A stretch of 64,000 bases of DNA, from contig CM044322.1 of assembly GCA_024291935.2 (NCBI GenBank), positions 25,729,405 through 25,793,404 of the forward strand, in the 5' to 3' direction. Positions 19,479 to 31,302 of the stretch are shown here, one piece after another; position 1 is the stretch's first letter, and each line of letters opens with the position of its first letter. The position numbers were made by a program, and so were the translations under genes. This DNA comes from Okapia johnstoni (lineage: Eukaryota > Chordata > Mammalia > Artiodactyla > Giraffidae). The notes below the pieces were generated by a model. That model was not told the DNA's origin and searched no databases. It worked only from the letters and a program-made list of their open reading frames with translations.

Positions 19479-20783
19479 GTTTCAGTACCGAAAATGGAGC
19501 ATCAAAAGCACTTTTTCTTGTAAAAGCAAGTGTGGTCTTGCTCACTGCCACCTTGTGGCAGCTTTGCACTGTAGCCTCAGTCAGGGGGAGCTGAGTGCTT
19601 CCTGGGCACTTGGGACATGTGTAGAATTTCCCTTCCTTGGGAATGCCCCCTGTGTTTTATTTTCCCCAGTCTCCATTTGGAGGGACAGAAGAACCATTAG
19701 CCTGTGTCACTGAGACATCTGGATAATCAGAGTGAACTTGGCCAATCAGTCAGGTGTCTCTTTGGTCCCCACCTTTCCTTCCACCTTCATCCCCCAAATT
19801 ATATAACCTTCAAGATTTCTTGCAACCCTGAAATATTTTGATTTTTCCCAAAAGGTGGCTTGAGTGTCCCAGATAATATATTAAAAGATAGGTTTTATTT
19901 TTTATTGTTCTGTTTGGCAAATCAGAAATCCATCTCTAGCCCCTCCTGATCAGGCCCCACTGCTGTGCAGTAACAGTTCCCCAAGGGATTTCTGCACTGG
20001 GAGATAAGGTAGCTGGCTGCCAGAGGGCCACCCGATCTTCAAATGCTGCCTAATTAAGTTCCAGCCAGCAGGCTACCTCTGCAGACCAAGGGACTCTGGG
20101 AAGATAAGACACAAGACACAAGACACATCCAGAGATGAAGGGCGGAGCTTTGCAAATGAGGTGAAATGCATCAGGAGCAGCCCATCCTATTTGCAAAAAG
20201 AAATCAGCCTAACAGGGGTCCTGCAGACCTCTGAAAGAGCAAGGAAGAGTTGCCATTGGGTAGGAGGCTGCTGGCCTTTCTGCCACCCTCTGGAGCTTGG
20301 ATGGAGTGCGATTGTGGTATTCCCTGGGATGGGGAGATAAGGCTAGAAGTCATTAATGGAGAGAAGCACGTCTTCTCAGTTCCAGAAGCTAATCCCCAGT
20401 GACTCATTCCTTCTGAGCCTCCCACGGGGATGTGGAGGCACTAGAGGTCCATTGTTTATTCCTCTGACCTGTGTATTTTGCTGCCTTTGTTAGAATTCTA
20501 ATTACATTCTGTAGTCTTCCTGTGGCCAAACTGGTGTGTTTCTCTTGTCAATTTTATAGAAGGGTTGCTCCCCCTTCCTGCATTTTGAACGTAAGAGTTC
20601 CCAGGGCTTCAACTGTCCTTTGAGTTTCAAAAAAATTTTCTTTAAACAAGCACAACCCCCTCCCAAGAAATAATAAGATTTTGCTGAACTTAGAGACAGG
20701 TAAATTGAAAGTTGTAAAACTGAAGGAATCTGGTCACCTTCATGCCTTTCCTAACTGCAGAGCATAATTTTCCTTTTTGGATA
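19479..20783. other. Unique non-coding sequence with GATA motifs
   Basis: No repeat or gene recognised across 1.3 kb. It holds three AGATAAG motifs and a short ACACAAG tandem run at about 20108-20127. It is a possible regulatory region. Confidence 0.4.
20002..20341 (+). promoter_or_regulatory. Candidate GATA-motif cluster
   Basis: AGATAAG occurs in the same orientation at 20002-20008, 20102-20108 and 20335-20341. The stretch between them also holds TTTGCAAAT (near 20150) and ATTTGCAAA (near 20190), both octamer-like. Three such 7-mers in 340 bp exceeds simple chance, but no conservation evidence is available here. Function is inference only. Confidence 0.25.
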
Positions 20784-20795
20784 TACTTAGGTCTT

Positions 20796-20921
20796 TTTTT
20801 AATTTTTGGCCACACTCCATAGCATGTGCGACCTTAGTTCCCCAACTCGGGATGCAAACTGTGCCCTCTGTATTGGAAGGCAGAGTCTTAACTACTGGAC
20901 TCCCAGGGAAGCCCCTGAAAG
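20796..20921 (-). mobile_element. CHR-1-type SINE
   Basis: An antisense CHR SINE (ATTTTTGGCCACACTCC to CCAGGGAAGCCCC). The 12-bp target-site duplication is TACTTAGGTCTT (20784-20795) and TACTTAGATCTT (20922-20933), 11/12 identical. Confidence 0.88.
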
Positions 20922-20933
20922 TACTTAGATCTT

Positions 20934-21654
20934 AAGAGTATTGTTTCTTGACAGATTTCATGGTATATTATACAAACTCTCAAACTTGGAGTTGCAAAAT
21001 TTTTCAGCGGAAACCTTTATAAGATGTATACCTTTTAAGAAAAATGATATCAAAATTCATTGGAACAGTGATCCTTACTGTCTGGTTTCTTTGGGATCAC
21101 CCACCCTTCTCCTCCCCCATTTCCAAAATAAATTAAATTCATGATTTTAATGAAAATAAATAAAAACTGATTTTGAAACTGTCCCAAACTTCTTTAAGAT
21201 AACTAAGAAAATCAAGGGAAGAAAGTAGAGAATTTTTCCTCCTAAAATCCTCAATTATTATAAAGTAGTGAAGCTTCTAGTTACAACATACCATGTGCCT
21301 ACTTCTTTAGCTATGTCTATTGAGATCCTCAATTTAATTCTTCAAATGTCTGTGCTGATGTTTTAATTCTGAGCAGGCCCTAGACATTTAGAATCTTGGT
21401 TTTTCTGTTATAACTTTTTCTGCACCCTGTGCAGAAAACATATACCCTGTGCTTCATTTTCCTCTATTGTTTCTCACTTTTAATTTTTGTCTGCCGTGTT
21501 TATAGGCCAAGTTTGTCATTGCAAAGCCTGCATTCTGGCTCAGAAATTCAGCTCACCTCCTCAGTCATGTGTGTATCTATTCTTCTCAGATCAGGCCCTG
21601 TCCTATATATTCTAGATGTATTGCCCACTTCAAATCTCACAGTGCCTCTGCAGG
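20934..21654. other. Unassigned AT-rich sequence
   Basis: No feature recognised beyond small chance frames of 67-93 aa. Confidence 0.4.
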
Positions 21655-21775
21655 GTCAGTTGGATTTGCATTTTGAAACAGAAAAAATAAAAGAGGCTGA
21701 AAGAAGTTAAATAACTTTCCCAAGGTCATCCAGCTACGAAGTAGATAAGGAGATATTAGAACTCATCTCGATCAC
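21655..21775 (-). mobile_element. MIR SINE
   Basis: 'AAATAACTTTCCCAAGGTCATCC' preceded by a decayed 'AAGAGGCTGAAAGAAG' is antisense MIR. Confidence 0.6.
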
Positions 21776-21957
21776 TGTCATATTATAACATAAAACCTAG
21801 AACAGAGGCGCAGCCAAATGCAGCTGGATAACAGGAGACTATAGAACATCTGTGATGTGAGCTTTGGAAGGTCAGTAAGTGTGATACCCACTCAGAAGCT
21901 TGTTTACAGGACAAAGTATGATTAAATTATTCTCAGCAGCTCCTGGAATCACTAATT

Positions 21958-22185
21958 GAATAACAACAATGTGCTAAGGTCTATGCCAAGCACTTTGGGC
22001 ATTGCTCCCCTGCAATACAGCACTCCATCAATACAACTGTCCATCTTATAGAAGAGGAAACTGAGACCCAAAGAGTTGAGGTCATTAGCTCAAGGTCATA
22101 CCATTGGTAAGTGGCAGAGCAGGGACCTGAACTTAGATCTTTCTGGTCCAAAGCCGAGTGTGTAGAGCACCAGACTGTGCCATCC
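21958..22185 (-). mobile_element. MIR SINE
   Basis: A good antisense match: 'AGAAGAGGAAACTGAGACCC', 'AGCTCAAGGTCATACC' and 'GTAAGTGGCAGAGCAGGGAC'. Confidence 0.72.
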
Positions 22186-22329
22186 TTACACTTATGGGAT
22201 CAGGAGGTGGGCAGAGGACAGGAGGGAGAATGGGAAGCAGTGACCAGAAGGACATGTTCTGATACTTCCTATGTCTGTGTTAATCAGGAGAGACCTGGAA
22301 TGTATCCTCTATCACTGAGATGAATCTAC

Positions 22330-22872
22330 ATTGCTTACACGATTGTGCTGAAACCATGTAACTCAGACTGGGACTTGAACCCACGGTCTTTTAACTGAGA
22401 TTACACACCTGGCCTAAGGACTTAATGAAGCTCAGGTTCTTGATGTCTCATCACAGAAAGAACTCAGTGAGAGACAAAATGATAGTTAGTGGATTTATTC
22501 ATAGAGAAACACACTCCGCAGACAAGTGGGGGCCATCTCAGAAGGCAAGAGTGGCCACAGGGTATGTGGTTGTCAGTTTTTATAGGGGTGGGTAATTTCA
22601 TAGGTTAATGGGTTGGAAGATAATTCAAGCTGTTTGGGGGAAGGAGAGATGATTTCCAGAAACTGGCCACTTTCCGACCTTGATGGTCAGCCTTGGAAGT
22701 GTCATGGCACCTGTGAGTGTGTCATTTAGCTTGCTGATGTGTTACAATAAGGTCTAGTAGAAATCAACTAGTCCACCATCTTAAATCCATTTGGTTCTAA
22801 TCAGTTTATATCTATCCTTGGGTTATGTCATCTTTTTAAATATTGTACCCTGCTTCATTCTCCCCTGTTTCA
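22330..22872 (-). mobile_element. Solo LTR of an endogenous retrovirus-like element
   Basis: Read on the minus strand, the order fits an LTR. It opens with TGAAACAGGGG at 22872. A TATA-type CTATAAAAA follows (reverse of TTTTTATAGG near 22577-22586), then an AATAAA signal (reverse of TTTATT at about 22494-22499), then a U5-like T-rich stretch. No gag, pol or env is attached. The 3' border is uncertain, and no duplication was found. The family is not named. Confidence 0.6.
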
Positions 22873-22924
22873 GTTCTAATTGTATTTTTGGAAACTTAAC
22901 TTTAAAAGCACAGGCAAAGAGAGT

Positions 22925-23071
22925 ACCTCCCTGGCAGTCCAGTGGTTAAGACTCCATACTTCCACTGCAGGGTACGTGGGTTCAATCCCTGGTAAGGGAA
23001 GTAAGATCCTGCATGCTGTCCACCACAGCAAACAAAGTAATTAATAGATAAATAAAAATAAAAACATAAGC
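22925..23071 (+). mobile_element. CHR-1-type SINE
   Basis: A sense copy: 'ACCTCCCTGGCAGTCCAG', then a B-box region 'GGGTTCAATCCC', ending in an AT-rich tail (ATAAATAAAAATAAAAAC). Confidence 0.85.
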
Positions 23072-23631
23072 AAACAAAGACCAGTGCAAAGGATGTGAAC
23101 ACCCCTGTCTCAGTAAATCTACCAAACACACATTCCAAACTTCAATCACCTCTCAGGCATTCCCAACAACTCGTGTGTTGACACCAGCCTGGAGAGGAAG
23201 AAAGAGGTTGTTGGCACAGGAGTGGCTCTGCACAGAACAGCAGCAACCAAAGGGTCCTGCAGGGCTGGTAGAGGCAGGTGCTAAGGACCCAAGTGTCCTC
23301 TAACAGTTCCAGATGAGATGTATGATTCCTTCCCATCACCTCTCCGGCCCTGTACATACGAGCACAGTTTTTACTCTTCCCAACCTATGTCATTCACAAG
23401 TGACTGAGGGACAAGATCACACTTCAGCTCCTCATCACAGAACTTGAAAACTGGAAAAAGAAAATGCAAATCAGATGCCAAACTGGCATCTCCCCTCAAC
23501 TCCCTTATTATACAGGTGGTAAAAAAGATATCCAGAGAAAACACTTGCCCAAAGCGGGTCCAGTGCCAGGAGCTAGTTTAGGTTTGTCACTCTGGGGCTC
23601 CTGACCTGGTTTCATGAAACACCATGATAAA
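23072..23631. other. Mostly unassigned, possible MIR at the end
   Basis: No gene recognised. 'ACTTGCCCAAAGCGGGTCC' at about 23546-23564, with 'GGAGCTAGTTTAGGTTTG', suggests a decayed antisense MIR around 23500-23600. Confidence 0.4.
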
Positions 23632-23935
23632 ATATTGGTGACTGCATGGGTTTCAACAGAAATATAACTCTGATAAGCTAAATCAAAGAGGATTTACTGG
23701 CTCCCATAACTGGGAATTTCAAGGGTTGATGGCTTCAGGAATAGCTGGATTTTGGATCTTAGACCATGCCATGAGGACTTGGTGCCTCCTCCTCTTGTCT
23801 CTAATTTCTTCTGGGTTGGCTTCATTATCAAGTAAGCTGCCCCACAAGTTGTTTAAATGGGTGCTGGCAGCCCTGGACTCTTCTTGCATCTCAGCCTCAT
23901 CTGTATCAACCCCTCTCTTAAGTTGTTGCTTCTCT
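23632..23935. mobile_element. Old interspersed repeat, family uncertain
   Basis: 'AGAGGATTTACTGGCTCCC', 'ATAACTGGGAATTTCAAGGG' and 'GGCTTCAGGAATAGCTGGAT' recall a common mammalian medium-reiteration repeat. I cannot name the family or the strand with confidence. Confidence 0.4.
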
Positions 23936-24046
23936 TCCTGAGACTGAGGATTTGTACAGAATAGAACACCAGTCTGTAGGAATCTTTCACCATTGCCCTC
24001 AGAAACTTAGGTTATGTTATTGCATTGGCTTCTAGCTCAGAGGTTA

Positions 24047-24047
24047 T

Positions 24048-24086
<39 letters not shown>

Positions 24087-24437
24087 GGGGTATAATTGCT
24101 TTACAATATTGTATTAGTTTCTGCTGTACAACACTGTGAATCAGCTATATTATACATATGTCATCCCTCCTGCTTGGACCTGTCTCCTACCATCCCCTCC
24201 ATTCCACTCCTCTAGGTCATCACAGAGCACTGAGCCGAGCTCTCTGTTCTATACAGCATATTCCCACTAGTTATCTATTTTACACATGGTGTATATATGT
24301 CAATCCTAATCTCCCAATTCATCCCACCCTCCCCTTGGCCCACTGTGTCCACATATCCATTCTCTACATATGCATCTCTATTTATGCCCTGCAAATAGGT
24401 CCATCTACACCATTTTTCTACATTCCACATATATGCA
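24047..24437 (-). mobile_element. L1 3' end
   Basis: An antisense ruminant L1 end whose poly(A) side has become a TTA repeat (24051-24086). Then come 'GGGGTATAATTGCTTTACAA', 'GGTCATCACAGAGCACTGAG' and 'GCAAATAGGTCCATCTACACC'. The 118-aa and 80-aa frames across it are antisense L1. Confidence 0.87.
24051..24086. repeat. (TTA)n microsatellite at an L1 tail
   Basis: Twelve or so TTA units lie exactly where the antisense poly(A) tail of the L1 should be. Confidence 0.9.
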
Positions 24438-24604
24438 TCAGAGGTTCTCAGTTGGGGTGGAGAGGGGGAGCATCTTTGTTACCCTCAGCTGCAAGGATAA
24501 GGATGTTTTCCTAAATGTAACTCTATGCAAAGTCAGGGGTGCACATCCATATGGATGTGTGTTGGGGGTGGGGGAATGTGTTCTCCAAGGGGTAGAGAAC
24601 CAAC
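24438..24604. mobile_element. Possible hAT-type MITE
   Basis: The segment opens with CAGAGGTTCTCAGTTGGGG and closes with GGGGTAGAGAACC. These share the inverted ends GGTTCTC / GAGAACC seen in MER-type hAT elements. The body is not recognised. Confidence 0.35.
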
Positions 24605-25861
24605 AAAACTAAAATTTCCTTTGGGATTATTTGGAGAATTTCACTTGGGTTAAGGACCGAATTTCAAATATTGTCATCTTCAACCATAATTACCTTGAAG
24701 CAAGGGATATTTGCAAGGTCAGGGGCCATCCAGACTGCTGTTTTTCTAGCATCAGGCTGTTACCAAGAGATGATTCCTCCTCGACCTCATCCCTGTTATT
24801 TCAAATGCACTCAGAGAATGTGTAAGTGACTTTAATGAGCCCCCTCTGACTCTTAAGTTTGAGGGAAAAAAAATGATGGCATGCATTCCCAGCTTCTAGT
24901 GAAATTGTGGTGAAGAGAATTTTGCCCAGTTTAACTCTTAATGGGCTCTCTGGGGAGAAGTTTATCATTTTGTGCCTGGCTCCAATTTGGTGCTCCAATT
25001 TGCTCTTCCTGGGTGAGTACTCATGCAAATATGAGGCAGAGCATGCTCCAGGAGAAGCTGGGGAGAGTAGTGCCTGCCTCCTGTAGCTCCCCTTGCATGT
25101 CATCCATCCACACCTGGCCTCTCCTTTCCAGGCCAGTCTCCACTCCTCTTGCTTCACATTTAATTTCTGTTTTCCCCAGGCTCTGACTGGTTTGAGGAAC
25201 AGGATGTGGTTTCATGACAAACTAGCACAGGGCCCTTGACTTAACAGAGCTGCCGTGTGGCAGTGCCATTGTGATGATGGGAGGAAGAGGAAGAAATGGT
25301 CTTCACCACCACTTTTTGAAGCCATACACAGGCCAGGAGTAAAGTGCAGGGAAAACAGGGTAGGCTGTTTGGATTTGCAAAGGAGGGACAGGGAAAAAGG
25401 GTGTTGGCTGCTCAGAGAACACCCAATTATTATCTGAACCTCATTCTCCAGCCCCCTCATAAGCTTAGGCTTTGAAACAGATTCAAATACCCATTATTCA
25501 TCACATATGTTGGGTCGAAATTATATTGTGACCTCAAAAAGGCAATCAGCGAGAATTTATACTTATACTGCTTAACTGAGCCCAGCCCAGGGCTGAGTTT
25601 CTGTGGGAGCATATGGTTATAAACAACTGAAACAAACCGAAAGCAAATGGAACATTTTTGGAAGGTCTCAGGGCCCACAAAACTGGTGGGAAGCCAGAGG
25701 ACCAGGCCTAGAACTGAGCAAGAACAAAGGCCGCAGTGAGAATGGGAAGCTCAGCCCTGGACTCATAGCAGGACAGCCTGATGAACATGTTACCATTGAG
25801 GTAAGGGGTGATGAGTTAGAACTTCCATCCTCAGAAGGGAACATCTAACTGGCTGCATGCG
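24605..25861. other. Unassigned non-coding sequence
   Basis: About 1.25 kb without a recognised repeat. Frames up to 118 aa on either strand have no visible domain. Confidence 0.4.
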
Positions 25862-26070
25862 TGCATCCTCAGTGACTTCAGTCATGTCTGACCCTTTACA
25901 ACCCCATGGACCGTAGCCTGCCAGGCTCCTCTGTCCATGGGGTTCTCCAGGCAAGAATACTGGAGTGGGTTGCAATGCCCTCCTCCAGGGGATTTTCCCT
26001 ATCCAGGGATTGAACTCTCATCTCCTGCATTGCAGGCAGTTTCTTAACCACTGAGCCACTGGGGAAGCCC
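25862..26070 (-). mobile_element. Bov-tA SINE
   Basis: A full antisense copy ending 'TGAGCCACTGGGGAAGCCC'. No clear duplication. Confidence 0.92.
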
Positions 26071-26278
26071 CTGATTGTCTGAGCTTAGGTCATGTGCTCA
26101 CCTTTGGCTGTACTAGGGTACTGAGAAAGAGGATTTATCCTCCTCAGTTCCCTATTGCAAAGCCATTGTCTGTAATTTTCTTCTCTCTAAAACCATTCAC
26201 AATGAGGAGTTGGTATTTCCCCAAAGGGAGACTCTGGTGCTTCAGGAAGGAGGAATGCTTGCTGAGAAGCCCATGCGC

Positions 26279-26302
26279 GTGCACACACACACACACACAC
26301 AC
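26279..26302. repeat. (CA)n microsatellite
   Basis: About 11 CA units. They do not sit at a recognised SINE tail. Confidence 0.9.
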
Positions 26303-26337
26303 AAATAAAGTATAGGACAAAATAAAATAAGCTCCCT

Positions 26338-26459
26338 AATGGCAACCCACTCCAGTGTTCTTGCCTGGAGAATCCCAGGGACGGGGGAGCCTGCTGGGCT
26401 GCCGTCTATGGGGTCACACCTAGTCGGACACGACTGACGCGACTTAGCAGCAGCAGCAA
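26338..26459 (+). mobile_element. Bov-A2-type Bov-A unit
   Basis: A sense Bov-A of the Bov-A2 subfamily: 'GAATCCCAGGGACGGGGGAG', 'GCTGCCGTCTATGGGGTC' and a tail of AGCAGCAGCAGCAAC. Only one of the usual two units is present. Confidence 0.88.
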
Positions 26460-26569
26460 CACACAGAGCTGAAGACGTCAAGCACAAAATGATTAAAAAA
26501 GGGGCAGTGCCATATATTATAGCATTTTCTACCAATATACTAAAGTGTTACATTATGCAGAACAGACAT

Positions 26570-26975
26570 TTACCCAGTGGGAACTTCTTCAAAGACAGAA
26601 GTGTTTGGAGAAAGGAGATGTCAAGGTGGACGGATGTTCCAGGGCAGTTGCACCAGAAGGCGAAATTGATGCGGATCTTGAAAGATGAACAGGGAACAGA
26701 GGGTAGGAAGCAGGCAGATGAGAAAATTCTAAGCAGAGGGAAAAAGGAAGTAGAACGGATGTATGCACCAGAATTCTAGTCGCTTCTCCTGAGAAGATTG
26801 TACTATGGAGCCAGCCTGTCCTGGTTCTGAAACTTTATCTATTGAGACTGAACAATCTGCTTAACATTTTGGGTCTTATATTATTTGAAGGACAGGACAC
26901 ATAATTCTTACCTCACAGGCTAAGACTAGATATGAAAAGAGCCTGGTGTAGGGCTTGACCCATATAGTAAGGAAT
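26570..26975. mobile_element. Possible L2 (-) then MIR (+) remnants
   Basis: 26570-26790 ('GGGCAGTTGCACCAGAAGGC', 'ATCTTGAAAGATGAACAGGG') resembles antisense L2. 26830-26975 ('CAATCTGCTTAACATTTTGGG', 'TTACCTCACAGGCTAAG') resembles sense MIR. Both are weak calls. Confidence 0.4.
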
Positions 26976-28386
26976 TTGCCAATGCCGGTTCCCTTTTGCT
27001 TCCTCCTCAATTCTGCCCTCTTTTATTAAATTATATTGGTTGGTGGATAAGAAAGATTTGAGACTCAGAGTTTGATAAATAAAATCAGGCAGATTCACTT
27101 TTAATAATTACAGAAAGCTCTATAAACACACTATTGGGCTCTGCCCCAAATGAGATGTGGAAATGGCCCTCACCTGTCTCACTATCCTATTGGCTGGGCA
27201 ACCTTAAAAATGTGTCTTTTGGCATACACTCTCTGAGCATCCATTTCTCCTCTATTTGAAGAGACTTTCCTGCACCTTTGGAAAGTACTGGCCTCTGATT
27301 ATACAGCTAATTACTATAGAGTGAATCCCATTTTTAACAAAAAGTTTGTCTGGCTTTTTACCCAAGGGGATTTATTTATCAGAGCCTGGTGGATCTAGTT
27401 AGCAAGGACAGGCAAAGGACACACAGTTCTGGGACACAGTCACAACAGACCTTTTAGTCACCAAGGCCCTCCCGGTGTAGCAGGTGGCCATTTGGCAAAA
27501 GCAGGACCTTTAATGGTGGGCATTGTGGAGTCAGTGTGCCGACAGCCCAGCATAGCAGTCTCACCCCTGAGTTCTGTATTCACATGTACACTCTGCTTAA
27601 GTCACTCTGGTTAAGTTACCCTTGACTGCATTTTATGGGGGACATTATATGCTACAGTTGGGACCAAGCATCAAGGGATTCCCAAGAGTATTAGGAAGGA
27701 GCCATCTCAAGACACAATGCTGGGGTCATAGGCTTAACTGCCTACAAGGACCAGGCAAGTGAAGGTAATGAGTAAAGCAGGCCAGAAATGAATGTTTTAC
27801 AATTCCCATTCTTCTTGAAATATGCACCTTTTTTAGCCTGCTTTTAATTTTTCCCATTTTGATATAAATGTGGGTAGAGAGAAATGTTTCTCTATTATAA
27901 GGGTTTTTTAAGTACTTCTTAGCCATAGCATAAGAGTAATAATTGAGAATGTAAATATTCACTTATTGCTTAATTAAAAATAATAACATCCACAACAACC
28001 ACAGCATGCAGACCAAATGTACTAGTTTAAGACATCTGGTCTACTGTGACTGTAAAGCTTGCCCCACCGTGTGCACTCTGCATTCAGTAATCTGTCATAG
28101 GCCCAAACCAAGAATATAAGTGGAGATGAAAACAAGACATAAATCTTCTCATATAGCTTTTTCTATTACCATATTCAACAAAGATATAAAACAACCTTGC
28201 AACAAAGAACTTTTACAACATGCATTTCTAGGACAGTATTAGAGTGAGGTTCTGGTATATTTCATGTGCAATGAGCCCTTCCTTCATCTGAACAATAGGG
28301 TGGCATAAACCAATATAGGAAATTCTCCATGGATCTTTACAGAATTGAGACATTTTGGATTAATTTTCTGTACATGCAGTAGGGAT
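26976..28386. other. Unassigned non-coding sequence
   Basis: About 1.4 kb with no recognised element and no coding evidence. Confidence 0.4.
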
Positions 28387-28545
28387 GGGCTTCCCTGGTA
28401 GCTCAGCTGGTAACGAACCTGCCTGCAATGCGGGAGACCTGGGTTTGATCTCTGGGTTGGGAAGATCCCCTGGAGGAGGGAACATCCTGGGCTGGAGAAT
28501 TCCATGGACAGAGGAGCCTGGCAGGCTACAGTCCATGGGGTCCTG
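28387..28545 (+). mobile_element. Bov-tA SINE, internally deleted
   Basis: The sense head is complete, but the body jumps from 'GGAGGAGGGAACATCC' to 'TGGGCTGGAGAATTCC', losing about 25 bases. It ends early after 'CCATGGGGTCC'. Confidence 0.9.
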
Positions 28546-28815
28546 TTAGGGGAAGAGAGTGGTGTAACTTTGTCCAGGGATAGAATGGGAGAGTTTTGTT
28601 GTTGTTATATATATTTTTTCTCCATTAAGTTGTGAACCCTAAGGAATTTAAAAGAAAAAATAAGAACCTGGCAAATATTTTGTATTTACATAACCTCTCA
28701 TCATTTAGTGTTTATTTATTAGCAACTATGTATCCATTCAGCTGTCATAAAATTACCAATTTGGGGCAATGTGCTAAGAGTATCATGTCTACTTGTTTCC
28801 AATTTAGAAGTTTTA
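28546..28815. other. Unassigned AT-rich sequence
   Basis: No feature recognised. Confidence 0.4.
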
Positions 28816-29035
28816 TCTTCCCCACTGAAATCAAGTAAGCTACTTGAGGACAGAAATGTCATGTCTCATTCCAAGCTCCCAGATCATCTGAAAAGTTCTA
28901 TTCTGCATTATGATCCTATATGAAATATCTCCCTTTTTTAGAGAGAATGTGTTTACTCATCTATATCCCAGCCCACAGGCACTGCCTTGCCCATAGTAGG
29001 ACTCCAGTAAATGTTTGTTGATTGAGTAACTAAAC
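28816..29035 (+). mobile_element. L2 LINE 3' end
   Basis: 'AGCTACTTGAGGACAGAAATG' and the end 'GCCCATAGTAGGACTCCAGTAAATGTTTG' are the sense L2 terminus. Confidence 0.65.
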
Positions 29036-29227
29036 TCCACTGACTATGGAGTTCAGTGGAAATTTGCCATTTTTGAGAATATATTAATGCAAACATGTTC
29101 ACTGACAAATCACCTACTTGGTTAATAAATCTACCATATTTTAAGGCCAAAAATAAGAGAGGTGTTATCTCCTCTGAACTGTGTGTTGGCCATTCTTGGT
29201 TATAGAAAAAAATAAAAGAGTTATGTT

Positions 29228-29441
29228 GGGCTTCTCAGATGGTGCTAGTGGTAAAGAATCCTCCCGCCAATTCAGAAGACACAAGAGACACAGGTTTGAT
29301 CCATGGGTGAGGAAGATCCCCTGAAGTAGGAAATGGCAACCAACTAGAGTATTCTTGCCTGGATAATCCCATGAACAGAGGAGTCTGGTGGGCTACAGTC
29401 AATGGGGTCCTAAAGAGTCAGATACCACTGAGCACGCACGC
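29228..29441 (+). mobile_element. Bov-tA SINE
   Basis: A complete sense copy ending GAGCACGCACGC. The head carries the 'GATGGTGCTAGTGGTAAAG' variant. No clear duplication. Confidence 0.92.
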
Positions 29442-30299
29442 ATTTGCATTCTAAGAAATCACATACCAATGTGGAAGAGAACAATACAAGGTCAGGGATA
29501 TTAGGTGGCTGGGATCACTGGGGGCCCTCTTGGGGGCTGTATTTGTTAAATGAGTGCATTCAATAATTGGTATTGTTTTCAAAGAGGCTTGGAGACTCCT
29601 GTCTTGGAAAATGCTATAAAATTTTCCTTTTTGCTGCTCCTGTATCTGCAGGTCTTCCTCCTCTCTTTGCATGGGCCAACAGTAAAATTGATTTCTCTAT
29701 TGAAGAAGTGGGAATATTACCTTATTTGAGTGAATCTGAACAGTGATCCAAAAGAAAAAAATCAGTCAGTTGGCCTGTGCTGTTCCTGAAAAACATTGGG
29801 AAGATAACCTCTGTTGTCCCAGCCTCATGGGGCTAACAAGAAGCTCTTCTGTCTAATTACACTTTCAGAGCTGAGACTGACACACAAATCTGAGCATTCC
29901 TCAAGCTGGAAGAATTCCACTTCCTCAAGGACCTGGACTCTGTGTTCCATTTATGCTCCTCTGGCTCACAGGGGGTTTGGCTATAAACGTTAAATGGTCA
30001 TTCTCTGTGAATTCTCTGAAAGCAGGTTTTGTTGAAGTAGAAAGTCCATTAGTGGGTGCTTAATGCATTATTGTTCAATGAACAAGAGACCGCAAGTCAG
30101 ATGCTATCTCAGCAGACCCCAAACTCTCTGATATTGTTCTTGTCCTAGCTCCCAAGGGCAGAATTAAAAGTGAATATTACCAAAAAAGAAAAAGAAAATT
30201 ACCGTGATTTCAAGGCAATCCATGGGTTTGAAATACGTTATGCCAGTGCACCTGCAGTTGCCTGCACTTTCCTTATTGTGGACCTCATCAGACTTCATG
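29442..30299. other. Unassigned non-coding sequence
   Basis: No feature recognised. Confidence 0.4.
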
Positions 30300-30319
30300 A
30301 CATTTACACGTTGATATTA

Positions 30320-30543
30320 GGGCTTTCCAAAGTAACGCTAGTGGTAAAGAACCCTCCTGCCAATTCAGGAGACGTAAGAGTCACAGGTTCGATTCCTGGG
30401 TCCAGAAGATCCTCTGGAGGAGGGGACAGCAACCCACTCCAGTATTCTTGCCTAGAGAATCCCATAGAGAAGCCTGGTGGGCTATAATCTATAAGGTCTC
30501 AAAGAGTCTGACATGACTGAAGTGACTTAGCACAGCACAGCAC
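30320..30543 (+). mobile_element. Bov-tA SINE, B box intact
   Basis: A sense copy whose B box reads GGTTCGATTCC, a perfect RNA polymerase III B-box consensus. The tail is CACAGCACAGCACA. A short duplication ACATTTA (30300-30306 and 30544-30550) is possible. Confidence 0.92.
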
Positions 30544-30574
30544 ACATTTATATCAGTCTTTCCTGATTGCCTAT

Positions 30575-30695
30575 AGCAACCCTGAAGACAGGAGTGGGTC
30601 TTTCTTATTTACTGAAATATCCTCAGTAACTGGTACAGGACAGGGCTCTTAGCAGATCTTCAGAAAGTATTGTTGAATGAAGGAATGAGGAAGCA
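30575..30695 (+). mobile_element. L2 LINE 3' end
   Basis: 'TCTTATTTACTGAAATATCC' and 'AGTATTGTTGAATGAAGGAATG' fit a decayed sense L2 terminus. Confidence 0.5.
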
Positions 30696-31083
30696 ATCCT
30701 AGAAACACTTCTAGTGTAAGAGAGGACTCAGTCTTTGAAGGGTCTCAAGTTAGCCAACTCTGGCAAAATTCAAACTTGAAGAAGAGGGAAGCCATGGCAA
30801 CCCCGGTTTCCTTTTTGTTCTTCGAACTGGGTGGCCCCATTACATGCTTCCTGCCTGGCAACTTCAGTGATTGGCTCCTCCAAGCTCTGGCCCACTTCCT
30901 TAGCTTAAATTCAGAGAGAAACAGATACTACTGAGCCCTCTAGCTTCCTCTCCCACTAGTGGGCTCTTTCTTATACTTTGCATTTCTCCCCACCCTCTTA
31001 TCCCAGACCTCCCACTGCCCTGGGAGTTAAAATTCAGGGAGAAAGAGATGAAGAGGGAGATTGAGAGAAATAAAGCATGTGGA

Positions 31084-31100
31084 TGTGTGTGTGTGTGTGT
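31084..31100. repeat. (TG)n microsatellite
   Basis: A short run of about eight TG units. Confidence 0.85.
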
Positions 31101-31302
31101 ACAGCTTCCAAAATTTTTGCTCCTACCTCTGCATCACTCCTCATGGAGCCAAAGTTCTCTGATGAATAGGGAGCAGACCTCGTGGTCAAGGAAGGGGGTG
31201 GGGAAAGGCAATCGGCTCCTGCATTCTTTCCCTTACCAAGTTAACATAGGGTAGAGGGAATTAAATCGAGGATGACACACCATTGAACCTTTTATGTGAG
31301 TT

